A DNA stretch of 64,000 nucleotides from Amycolatopsis suaedae (GTDB lineage: Bacteria; Actinomycetota; Actinomycetes; Mycobacteriales; Pseudonocardiaceae): the NCBI RefSeq assembly GCF_004214935.1, contig NZ_SFCC01000016.1, positions 124,001 to 188,000 on the forward strand. Reading direction: 5' to 3'. Both the position numbers and the translations under genes were made by a program. Below, in pieces: positions 57,409 through 64,000 of the stretch. The notes beneath the pieces are model-generated. The model worked only from the letters and a program-made list of their open reading frames with translations, searched no databases and was not told the origin of the DNA. The number at the start of each line of letters is the position of its first letter. The first letter of the stretch is position 1.

Positions 57409-58446
57409 GTGGTGAAGACGTTCGTCAAGGCAGCTGCCGCCGCCTCGGTAGCCGTGCTCGCACTGACTGCCTGCGGCTCGACCCGCGACAACGCCGCACC
57501 CCAGCCCGGCGGCGGGCAGGGCGGCACCGTCGGAGCCACCGTTCCGCTGCTGACCTCACCGTTCTGGCAGGCGTACAACAACTACGTGCCGCAGAAGGCG
57601 TCGGCCGAGGGCGTGCAGGTGCTGCCGACGGTCAACGCCAACAGCGACCCGACCAAGCTCATCACCGACATGAACAACCTGCTCAACCAGGGGGTCAAAG
57701 GCCTGGTGGTGACCCCGCTGGACTCGGCGGCCGTGGTCGCCGGGCTGGAGCAGGCGCAGCGTAAGGGGGTTCCGGTGGTGGCGGTCGACGTCGCCCCGGA
57801 GGGCGGCAAGGTCGCCATCGTCGTGCGCGCGGACAACAAGGCCTACGGCGTCAAGGCGTGCGAGCACATCGCGAGCAAGGTGCCCGAGGGCAAGGTCGTG
57901 CAGATCATGGGCGATCTGGCCTCGGTCAACGGCCGGGAGCGTTCCGAGGCGTTCCGCGAGTGCATGAAGAAGTACCCGAAGGTGCAGGTGCTGGAGGTGC
58001 CCGCGGAGTGGAAGGCCGACAAGGCCGCCGCCGGGCTGGAGGGCCTGCTCACGTCCAACCCGGACGTGAAGGCCATCTACATGCAGGCCGGCGGCGTCTA
58101 CCTGGCCCCGACCATGCAGGCGTTGCAGCGCAAGAACATGTTCTTCCCGGTGGGCGACCCCAAGCACGTGGTGCTGGTCAGCAACGACGGCATCCCGCAG
58201 GAACTGGAGGCCATCCGCAAGGGCGAGCTGGACGCCACCGTGTCCCAGCCCGCCGACGACTACGCCCGCTACGGCATGCACTACATCAAGCGCGCCATGG
58301 CCGGTGAGACGTTCAAGCCGGGCCCGACCGACCACGGCAGCACGATCGTGGAGACGCGGCCGGGCATCCTGGAGGACCAGCTGGCCGCGCCGCTGGTGAC
58401 CAGGGACAACGTCGACGACAAGGCGCTGTGGGGCAACCAGCTATGA
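57409..58446 (+). CDS. Sugar ABC transporter substrate-binding lipoprotein (ribose type)
   Basis: A 345-residue CUT2-type binding protein with AGGAGG six bases before GTG 57409. The signal ends LALTACGS with the lipobox Cys. VGATVPLLTSPFWQAYNNYV, GVKGLVVTPLDSAAVVAGLE and VPVVAVDVAPEGG match periplasmic-binding-protein-4 domains. In context the ligand is L-fucose or a close deoxyhexose. Its stop overlaps the ATPase start. Confidence 0.87.
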   Translation: MVKTFVKAAAAASVAVLALTACGSTRDNAAPQPGGGQGGTVGATVPLLTSPFWQAYNNYVPQKASAEGVQVLPTVNANSDPTKLITDMNNLLNQGVKGLVVTPLDSAAVVAGLEQAQRKGVPVVAVDVAPEGGKVAIVVRADNKAYGVKACEHIASKVPEGKVVQIMGDLASVNGRERSEAFRECMKKYPKVQVLEVPAEWKADKAAAGLEGLLTSNPDVKAIYMQAGGVYLAPTMQALQRKNMFFPVGDPKHVVLVSNDGIPQELEAIRKGELDATVSQPADDYARYGMHYIKRAMAGETFKPGPTDHGSTIVETRPGILEDQLAAPLVTRDNVDDKALWGNQL

Positions 58447-59948
58447 CCGCTGAGCCAGTTGTGCGGGCACACGGCGTCGGCAAGCGGTACGGCCCCACGG
58501 TCGCGCTGCACGACGTCAGCCTGACCGTGCGGCCCGGCGAGTCGCACGCGCTCGTCGGCCGCAACGGCGCGGGCAAGTCCACGCTGGTCTCCATCCTCAC
58601 CGGACTGTCCAAACCGGACACCGGTGCGGTGGAGTTCGGCGGGCGGCCCGCGCCCGCGCTGGGCGACCGGGAGGGCTGGCGCAGCCGGGTGGCCTGCGTC
58701 TACCAGCACTCCACGGTGATCCCGCACCTGACCGTCGCCGAGAACCTGTTCCTCAACCGCCAGCCGACCGGCCGGTTCGGCATTTCCTGGTCCCGGCTGC
58801 GCCGGCAGGCCGCCGAGCTGCTGGAGTCCTGGCGGGTCGCCGTCGACCCGGACGTGCCAGCCGGTGAGCTGTCGGTGGAGGACCGGCAGCTGGTGGAGAT
58901 CGCCAGGGCGCTGTCCTACGGCGCGCGGTTCATCGTGCTCGACGAGCCGACCGCACAGCTGGACAGCCAGGCCATCGAGCGGCTGTTCGTCCGCATGCGT
59001 GAACTGCAGGCGAGCGGGGTGACGTTTCTGTTCATCTCGCACCACCTGCAGGAGGTGCACGAGGTCTGCCAGGCGGTCACGGTGCTGCGCGACGCGCGGC
59101 ACGTGGTCACCGCCGGGGTCGACGAGCTGTCCCGCGCGCAGCTGATCGACGCGATGACCGGCGAGGAGGGCGGGCTGGCGGTCGCCGACGCCGCCGACCG
59201 CGCACCGCTGCCCGCCGGCGCCGATGCGGCGCTGACCGTCGAGGACCTGTCCGGTGACGACTTCGCCGGGGTGTCGTTCACCCTGCGCCGCGGCGAGGTG
59301 CTCGGGTTGGCCGGCAGCAACGCCAGCGGCAAGCACCAGGTGGCCGAGACCGTCTACGGCCTGCGGGCGCCGTCGGGCGGTCGCGTACTGCTCGACGGCG
59401 CTGCGCTGCCCGCCGGGGACGTCGGAGCCGCGCTGCGGGCCGGGATCGGCTGCGTTCCCCGCGACCGCCACCACCAGGGACTGGTGCTGGGCCTGTCGAT
59501 CGCCGACAACGCCACGATGACCGTGCTGGACCGGCTCGGCCCGGCCGGGCTGGCCCCGCCGAAGGCCCGCGAGGCCAGGGCGGCCACGGCCATCGCCGAC
59601 TACGGCGTGGTCGCGGCCGGGCCGGAGCAGGAGGTGTCGGCGCTGTCCGGCGGCAACCAGCAGAAGGTGGTGCTGGCCAGGGCACTGGCCGGCGACCCGA
59701 GGGTGCTGGTGCTCATCAACCCCACCGCCGGGGTGGACGTGAAGTCCAAGGAGGCGCTGCTCGCGGTCGTCGACCGAGTGCGTGCCGAGGGCAAGGCGGT
59801 GCTGATCGTCAGCGACGAGCTGGACGACCTGCGGCCCGCCGACCGGGTGCTGGTGCTGCGGTCGGGGCGGCTGGTCGCCGAACACCAGGCCGGCTGGTCC
59901 GACGGGGACCTGGTGGCCGACATCGAAGGAGTCGAACTCGATGACTGA
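58443..59948 (+). CDS. Sugar ABC transporter ATPase with two ABC domains (RbsA type)
   Basis: A 501-residue double ATPase. Domain 1: VGRNGAGKSTLVSIL (Walker A), ELSVEDRQLVEIARALS (signature region) and FIVLDEPTAQLDSQ (Walker B). Domain 2: GLAGSNASGKHQVAETVYGL has a changed Walker A (GSNASGKHQ), ALSGGNQQKVVLARALAGDP is the signature and VLVLINPTAGVDVKSKEALL the Walker B with Asn-Pro-Thr in place of the catalytic Asp-Glu-Pro. Asymmetric sites are normal in this family. Overlaps with both neighbours. Confidence 0.87.
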   Translation: MTAEPVVRAHGVGKRYGPTVALHDVSLTVRPGESHALVGRNGAGKSTLVSILTGLSKPDTGAVEFGGRPAPALGDREGWRSRVACVYQHSTVIPHLTVAENLFLNRQPTGRFGISWSRLRRQAAELLESWRVAVDPDVPAGELSVEDRQLVEIARALSYGARFIVLDEPTAQLDSQAIERLFVRMRELQASGVTFLFISHHLQEVHEVCQAVTVLRDARHVVTAGVDELSRAQLIDAMTGEEGGLAVADAADRAPLPAGADAALTVEDLSGDDFAGVSFTLRRGEVLGLAGSNASGKHQVAETVYGLRAPSGGRVLLDGAALPAGDVGAALRAGIGCVPRDRHHQGLVLGLSIADNATMTVLDRLGPAGLAPPKAREARAATAIADYGVVAAGPEQEVSALSGGNQQKVVLARALAGDPRVLVLINPTAGVDVKSKEALLAVVDRVRAEGKAVLIVSDELDDLRPADRVLVLRSGRLVAEHQAGWSDGDLVADIEGVELDD

Positions 59949-60951
59949 CACCCTGTCGCGGACCGGCGCGCCCGCGCGCCCGGCGGCCCGGCGCAGGCTG
60001 CCGCGGCTGCGGGAGCTGGCGCTGGTGCCCGCGCTGATCGTGCTGCTGGTGGTCGGCGGCCTGGTCAACGACCGGTTTCTCACCACCGACAACCTGGTCT
60101 CCATCCTCGGCGCGTCGGCGGCGCTGGCGCTGGTGGTGCTGGGCGAGTCGCTGGTGCTGATCTCCGGCAAGTTCGACCTGTCGCTGGAGTCCACCGTCGG
60201 CATCGCGCCGGTGCTGGGGGCCATGCTGGTGCTGCCCGCCGTGTCGGCCGGGTTCGGCGTCGAGGTGCCCACGGTGGTCGGCCTGCTGGTGATCGTGGCC
60301 GTCGGCGCGCTGATCGGGACGTTCAACGGGTTCCTGATCATCAAGCTGCAGCTCAACGCGTTCATCGTGACGCTGGCGATGCTGATCGTGCTGCGCGGCG
60401 TGCTGGTCGGGCTGACCGAGGGCAAGACGCTGTTCGCCATGCCGGACGCCTTCTTCGCGCTGGCCACCGAGACGTTCCTCGGGCTGCCCGCCTCGGTGTG
60501 GCTGGCCGCGGCGGCCTACGCGATCACCGGGTTCGTGCTGCGGTATCACCGGGTCGGCCGCGCGTTGTACGCCATCGGCGGCAACCGGGACGCGGCCAGG
60601 GCGGCGGGTATCCGGGTGGACCGGATCTCCTGGCTGGTGTTCGTCGTCGCCGGGGTGCTCGCCTCGCTCGGCGGTCTGGTGATGACCGGCTACGTCGGCG
60701 CCATCAACGCCAACCAGGGCGACGGGATGATCTTCACCGTGTTCGCGGCGGCCGTCATCGGCGGAATCTCCCTGGACGGCGGGCGGGGCACGATGTTCGG
60801 CGCCCTGACCGGTGTGCTGCTGCTGGCGGTGGTGGAGAACATGCTGACGCTGGCGCAGGTCCCGAGCTTCTGGATCCAGGCGCTCTACGGCGGCATCATC
60901 CTGATCGCGCTGATGATCGCCCGGTTCACCACCGGCAAATCGCAGACGTGA
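59941..60951 (+). CDS. Sugar ABC transporter permease (ribose type)
   Basis: A 336-residue permease with eight to ten hydrophobic segments. ALALVVLGESLVLISGKFDL, LIGTFNGFLIIKLQLNAFIV and VIGGISLDGGRGTMFGALTG are hallmarks of RbsC-type subunits. It overlaps the ATPase gene by eight bases and converges with GntR, three bases separating their ends. Completes the importer for the locus. Confidence 0.87.
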   Translation: MTDTLSRTGAPARPAARRRLPRLRELALVPALIVLLVVGGLVNDRFLTTDNLVSILGASAALALVVLGESLVLISGKFDLSLESTVGIAPVLGAMLVLPAVSAGFGVEVPTVVGLLVIVAVGALIGTFNGFLIIKLQLNAFIVTLAMLIVLRGVLVGLTEGKTLFAMPDAFFALATETFLGLPASVWLAAAAYAITGFVLRYHRVGRALYAIGGNRDAARAAGIRVDRISWLVFVVAGVLASLGGLVMTGYVGAINANQGDGMIFTVFAAAVIGGISLDGGRGTMFGALTGVLLLAVVENMLTLAQVPSFWIQALYGGIILIALMIARFTTGKSQT

Positions 60952-60953
60952 CG

Positions 60954-61640
60954 CTACTTCTCGGCTGTGCCCAGGGCGTTGCGCAGCCACTGTTCGACGC
61001 CTGCCACGTGCACGGTCGCCCAGGAGCGGGCCAGCTCCGGCTGGCGGGCAGCGATGGCCTCGTAGATGGCCATGTGCTGCTCGCGGGTCCGCTCGACCGC
61101 CCCCTCCTGGGTCAGGCCGCGCCAGATCCGCGCCCGCGTCGTCGGGCCGGACAGGCTGTCCAGCAGCGAGCACAGCACCGGGTTGCCCGACCCCTCGGCG
61201 ATGCGGCGGTGGAAGGCCAGGTCGTTGGCCACCAGCGCTTCCACCGTCGGGGCGTCGTCCACCTCGTCCAGCAGCGCCCGCAGCTCGGCCAGGTCGGCGT
61301 CGGTCATGTGGATCGCGGCCTGCGCGGTCGCCGCCGGTTCCAGGATCTGCCGCACCGCCAGGAAGTCGAGCACGGTGTCGTCGCGGTGGAAGTCGACGAC
61401 GAAGGTCATCGCGTCGAGCAGCAGGTTGGGTTCGAGGCTGGTGACGTAGGTGCCGTCGCCCTGCCGCACGTCCAGCACCCGGATCAGGCACAGCGCCTTG
61501 ACCGCCTCGCGCAGCGAGCTGCGGGACAGCCCGAGCCGCTGGGCCAGCTCGGCCTCCTTCGGCAGCCGGTCGCCCGGCGCCAGTTCACCGGAGATGATCA
61601 TCCCCTTGATCTTGTCGATCGCTTCGTCGGTGACCGGCAT
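60954..61640 (-). CDS. GntR-family (FadR subfamily) regulator of the L-fucose-type locus
   Basis: A 228-residue regulator with AAGGAA before ATG 61640. AIDKIKGMIISGELAPGDRL and LAQRLGLSRSSLREAVKALC form the winged helix; DAMTFVVDFHRDDTVLDFLA, ANDLAFHRRIAEGSGNPVLC and EQHMAIYEAIAARQPELARS make the FCD domain with its metal residues. The palindrome ACATCGGATGT before the catabolic operon and its near copy in this gene's own promoter are the likely sites. A deoxy-sugar acid probably relieves repression. Confidence 0.86.
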   Translation of the reverse strand: MPVTDEAIDKIKGMIISGELAPGDRLPKEAELAQRLGLSRSSLREAVKALCLIRVLDVRQGDGTYVTSLEPNLLLDAMTFVVDFHRDDTVLDFLAVRQILEPAATAQAAIHMTDADLAELRALLDEVDDAPTVEALVANDLAFHRRIAEGSGNPVLCSLLDSLSGPTTRARIWRGLTQEGAVERTREQHMAIYEAIAARQPELARSWATVHVAGVEQWLRNALGTAEK

Positions 61641-61655
61641 GCGCGCGTTCCTTAG

Positions 61656-61666
61656 ACCTCGGATGT
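61656..61666. promoter_or_regulatory. Second candidate GntR operator
   Basis: ACCTCGGATGT differs by one base from the palindrome at 54441-54451 and lies in the gap between GntR and the divergent mutarotase gene. Confidence 0.5.
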
Positions 61667-61703
61667 CTGTGCTCGGTTCAGATTGCCACGTCAGGAGGCA
61701 GTG

Positions 61704-62036
61704 ATGTCCACGACCCGCCCCGAACGTCCCCAGACCGTGGCACTGCACACCCGGCTGAAACCGGGCCGCGAGGCCGAGTACGACCGCGTGCACGCCGTTA
61801 TCCCGCCGGAGCTGGACACCGCGCTGCGGGCGGCGGGCGTGCACTCGTGGCGGATCTGGCGCGACGGGCTCGACCTGTTCCACGTCGTCGAGGTGGACGA
61901 CTACGCCGCCATGCGGGCACGCCTGCGCGACGATCCGGCCAACGTCGCCTGGCAGGAGCGGATGGCCGTGCTGCTCGACGTGGCCGACGACTACTCCGGC
62001 AAGCCCGGCCTGCGTCAGGTGTGGGAGCTGCCGTGA
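61704..62036 (+). CDS. L-rhamnose/L-fucose mutarotase (RhaM/DUF718 family)
   Basis: A 110-residue protein with AGGAGG. QTVALHTRLKPGREAEYDRV contains the active-site His, AVIPPELDTALRAAGVHSWR and RIWRDGLDLFHVVEVDDYAA are conserved, and the Trp-rich end DDYSGKPGLRQVWEL closes the barrel. It equilibrates alpha and beta anomers of a deoxyhexose, feeding the dehydrogenase encoded next. Its stop overlaps the next start (GTGA). Confidence 0.87.
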   Translation: MSTTRPERPQTVALHTRLKPGREAEYDRVHAVIPPELDTALRAAGVHSWRIWRDGLDLFHVVEVDDYAAMRARLRDDPANVAWQERMAVLLDVADDYSGKPGLRQVWELP

Positions 62037-63007
62037 ACGCGACCGTGGCCCGGCTCGGCCGGCTCGGGCTGGGCTGTGCCCAGCTGGGCAACCTGTACCG
62101 GGCGATGTCCGACGAGAACGCCGCCGCCACCGTCGAGACGGCCTGGCGGGGCGGCATCCGCTACTTCGACACCGCCCCGCACTACGGCCTCGGCCTGTCC
62201 GAACGCAGGCTGGGCGCGGCGCTGGCCCGCTATCCGCGCGAGGAGTTCGTGCTGTCCACCAAGGTGGGCAGGCTGCTCGAACCCGACCCGGACGGCGCGG
62301 GCAGGCGCGACGACGCCGGGTTCGACGTGCCCGCGACGCTGCGCAGGCGCTGGGACTTCAGCCGGGACGGGGTGCTGCGGTCGCTGGAGTCGAGCCTGGA
62401 GCGGCTGGGCCTGGACCGGGTGGACGTCGTCTACGTCCACGACCCGGACGACCACTGGGAACCGGCGCTGCGCGAGGCCCTGCCCACCCTGGTCGAACTG
62501 CGTGAGCAGGGCGTGGTCGGTGCCGTCGGCGTCGGCATGAACCAGACGGCCATGCTGGCCGACTTCGTCCGCCACGCCGACGTCGACGTGCTGATGATGG
62601 CCGGCCGGTACACGCTGCTGAACCAGCCGGCACTGGACGAGCTGCTGCCGCTGTGTGCCGAGCGCGGTGTCGCGGTGGTGGCGGCCGGGGTGTTCAACGG
62701 CGGCATCCTCGCCACCGACACGCCGGGGACCGTCTACGACTACACCGAGGCGCCCGCCGAGCTGGTGGACACCGCCCGGCGCATCGCGCGGGCGTGCGGG
62801 CGGCACGGCGTCCGGCTGCCGGAGGCGGCGATCGCGCTGCCGGCCGCGCACCCGGCGGTCCGGTCGGTCGTGGTGGGCTCCGCATCACCCGCCCAGGTCG
62901 CGGGCAATCTCGCCAGGGCGGCCGCCGTCGTGCCGGCCGCGCTGTGGACGGAGTTGAAGACCACCGGTCTGTTACGTTCCGACGCTCCGGTTCCGGTCGA
63001 GGTGTAG
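62033..63007 (+). CDS. Aldo/keto reductase, probably L-fucose (D-threo-aldose) 1-dehydrogenase
   Basis: A 324-residue AKR from GTG 62033. GIRYFDTAPHYGLGLSERRL gives the catalytic Asp and Tyr, LSTKVGRLLEPD the Lys, and VVYVHDPDDHWEPALREALP the His. The family of D-threo-aldose 1-dehydrogenases (L-fucose dehydrogenase) has this form, including GMNQTAMLADFVRHADVDVL and AGVFNGGILATD. It would oxidise L-fucose to L-fucono-1,5-lactone. The lactonase that should follow is not in the window. Confidence 0.85.
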   Translation: MNATVARLGRLGLGCAQLGNLYRAMSDENAAATVETAWRGGIRYFDTAPHYGLGLSERRLGAALARYPREEFVLSTKVGRLLEPDPDGAGRRDDAGFDVPATLRRRWDFSRDGVLRSLESSLERLGLDRVDVVYVHDPDDHWEPALREALPTLVELREQGVVGAVGVGMNQTAMLADFVRHADVDVLMMAGRYTLLNQPALDELLPLCAERGVAVVAAGVFNGGILATDTPGTVYDYTEAPAELVDTARRIARACGRHGVRLPEAAIALPAAHPAVRSVVVGSASPAQVAGNLARAAAVVPAALWTELKTTGLLRSDAPVPVEV

Positions 63008-63068
63008 CTTCGGCGCGATCTGGGTATGCCGTCGTCAGCCAGCGGGCCGAGTACGAGAGGTGATCTCC

Positions 63069-63362
63069 ATGGCTGACACGTCGCGGCTTCCCGTCCCGGT
63101 CGCCGAGACCTGGGAGTGGCAACGCCACGGCAACTGCCGCAATCTGGACAGCGCGATGTTCTTCCACCCCGACGGCGAGCGGGGGTTCGCCAGGGCGGAC
63201 CGGATCGCGCGGGCCAAGCAGGTGTGCCGGACCTGCCCGGTGATCGTCGAGTGCCGCAGGCACGCGCTCAGCGTCGAGGAGCCGTTCGGGGTCTGGGGCG
63301 GGCTCGACGAGGGCGAGCGCAAGGAGGCCATCGCGCGGCGGCGCCAGGCGTCGGTCGCGTGA
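63069..63362 (+). CDS. WhiB-family iron-sulfur regulator (WhiB3-like)
   Basis: A 97-residue protein. Four Cys are in place: GNCR, then VCRTC and VECR, spaced as for a [4Fe-4S] cluster; FGVWGGL and basic ERKEAIARRRQA form the DNA/sigma-contact end. WEWQRHGNCRNLDSAMFFHP and DGERGFARADRIARAKQVCR resemble WhiB3. WhiB proteins bind SigA and tune redox or developmental genes. ATG 63069 follows GAGAGG; a longer start nine bases upstream is possible. Confidence 0.88.
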   Translation: MADTSRLPVPVAETWEWQRHGNCRNLDSAMFFHPDGERGFARADRIARAKQVCRTCPVIVECRRHALSVEEPFGVWGGLDEGERKEAIARRRQASVA

Positions 63363-63433
63363 GCATGGACTAGTACACCTTTCTCGTACAACTGCATGAG
63401 GACATTTCGACGCTGACGTCGCACCGTGTTCAA

Positions 63434-64000
63434 GTGAATCCGGTGCGTGTCTTCTTCGTCGACGATCAGGAACTGCTGGCCGAGGCGCTCGCCGTGCGCC
63501 TATCCGCGGCCGGTGGTGTGCTGGTCGTCGGCAGGGCGCCCACCACCGATCCCGGGCTCGGCGACGCCGTGAGCCGCACCCGTCCGCACGTCGTGGCCGT
63601 CGATCCCAGCCCGCTCGGTCCCGGGGCCGCCGACCTGCTGGAGACCGTGACCGCCGCGATGCCCGGCTGCCGCCTGGTCGTCCTGACCGGCAGCAGCGAC
63701 CCGGTGCTCGCCGCGACCGCGGCCAGGGCGGGCGCGATGGCGTGGGTCGGCAAGGACAGTTCCGCCGAGCACCTGGTCGGCGTGCTGCGCGGGGTGGTCG
63801 CCGGCAAGGCGTTCTTCGCGCCGGACCTGCTCGGATTCGTCCTCGGCGAGCTGCGCAACGACCTGACCAGGGGACGCGACTCGGGCGGTCCGCTGGAGAT
63901 CCTGTCCGCCCGCGAACGCGACGTGCTGCTCGGGATCGTGGAGGGCAAGCGCGGCAGCCAGATCGCGGCCGACCTGTTCCTGTCGGTCAACACCGTGCGC
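63434..64000 (+). CDS. LuxR/NarL-type response regulator (truncated by window end)
   Basis: About 189 residues are visible, beginning at GTG 63434 (VNPVRVFFVDDQELLAEALA). The receiver has the acidic pair VDDQ, the phospho-acceptor region VVAVDPSPLGP, a Thr/Ser at VVLTGSSDP and the Lys in AWVGKDSSAEH. The DNA-binding domain starts LSARERDVLLGIVEGKRGSQ and runs to the window edge at SVNTVR, within the recognition helix. The usual -DxxMP loop is replaced by DPSPLGP. Function and partner kinase lie outside the view. Confidence 0.8.
   Translation, partial: MNPVRVFFVDDQELLAEALAVRLSAAGGVLVVGRAPTTDPGLGDAVSRTRPHVVAVDPSPLGPGAADLLETVTAAMPGCRLVVLTGSSDPVLAATAARAGAMAWVGKDSSAEHLVGVLRGVVAGKAFFAPDLLGFVLGELRNDLTRGRDSGGPLEILSARERDVLLGIVEGKRGSQIAADLFLSVNTVR

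Noticed and set aside
1-64000. tRNA, rRNA or replication origin
   Set aside because: Reading the gaps I found no cloverleaf with a T-arm GTTCRA pattern, no rRNA segments and no cluster of DnaA boxes.

Overview
The window is very GC-rich, gene-dense actinobacterial DNA with frequent GTG starts, many 1-4 base stop/start overlaps, several likely leaderless promoters, F420/LLM-type oxidoreductases, a WhiB protein, a ChoD-like oxidase, a DprE2-like reductase and a valine dehydrogenase. Together these point to the Pseudonocardiaceae; Amycolatopsis is my best guess from gene content and intergenic repeat style, not from any search. I see no tRNA, rRNA, transposase, integrase or CRISPR array.

Layout. 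1-4.8 kb: end of a secreted carbohydrate-active protein, a thioester-domain surface protein, and a secreted transcobalamin-like protein behind a cobalamin riboswitch. 4.3-10.1 kb: a histidine phosphatase, DprE2-like SDR and Cache-domain gene, a GntR regulator diverging from an amino-acid permease, and an LLM oxidoreductase. 10.1-10.85 kb: gene-free DNA with a dispersed repeat and a LacI-type promoter that has no gene. 10.86-21.7 kb: a tryptophan catabolic locus. An eight-gene, fully overlapping minus-strand operon (acyl-CoA dehydrogenase, RidA, enoyl-CoA hydratase, SDR, aryl-CoA ligase, creatininase-like amidohydrolase, FAD monooxygenase/OYE fusion, LLM) diverges from PaaX-type regulator, tryptophan 2,3-dioxygenase and kynureninase. 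The genes read as tryptophan to kynurenine to anthranilate to anthraniloyl-CoA to ring attack and beta-oxidation-like steps.

21.9-25.2 kb: a small membrane protein, a degenerate GGDEF protein and an HTH / ImmA-IrrE / MAB_1171c-like membrane module. 25.3-31.3 kb: valine dehydrogenase, DUF5302, a secreted NTF2-like protein, a membrane protein, GH28, SGNH lipase and TetR. 31.2-36.0 kb: ChoD-like oxidase and Baeyer-Villiger-type monooxygenase diverging from an AraC regulator, then a proline-rich membrane protein. 36.5-43.4 kb: LacI regulator and a sugar ABC operon with a GH13 alpha-glucosidase and a secreted GH99 enzyme. 43.4-48.9 kb: VanW protein, then an IlvD/Edd dehydratase plus DapA-family enzyme diverging from a GntR regulator (sugar-acid catabolism).

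49.7-54.4 kb: MFS exporter, saccharopine-dehydrogenase-like protein, and two paralogous SDRs around an NTF2-like protein. 54.5-63.0 kb: a non-phosphorylative L-fucose-type locus (diketo-acid hydrolase, L-fuconate dehydratase, SDR, ribose-type ABC transporter, GntR, mutarotase, aldo/keto reductase). The window ends with WhiB and a truncated LuxR response regulator.

Two intergenic repeat families run through the window: a 53-55 bp perfect or near-perfect palindrome (four clear copies) and a 150-330 bp mosaic element built on AACTCGCG/CGCGAGTT boxes (three main copies plus relatives). A third signal, the 11-mer TCCACWGTGGA, occurs five times inside genes.
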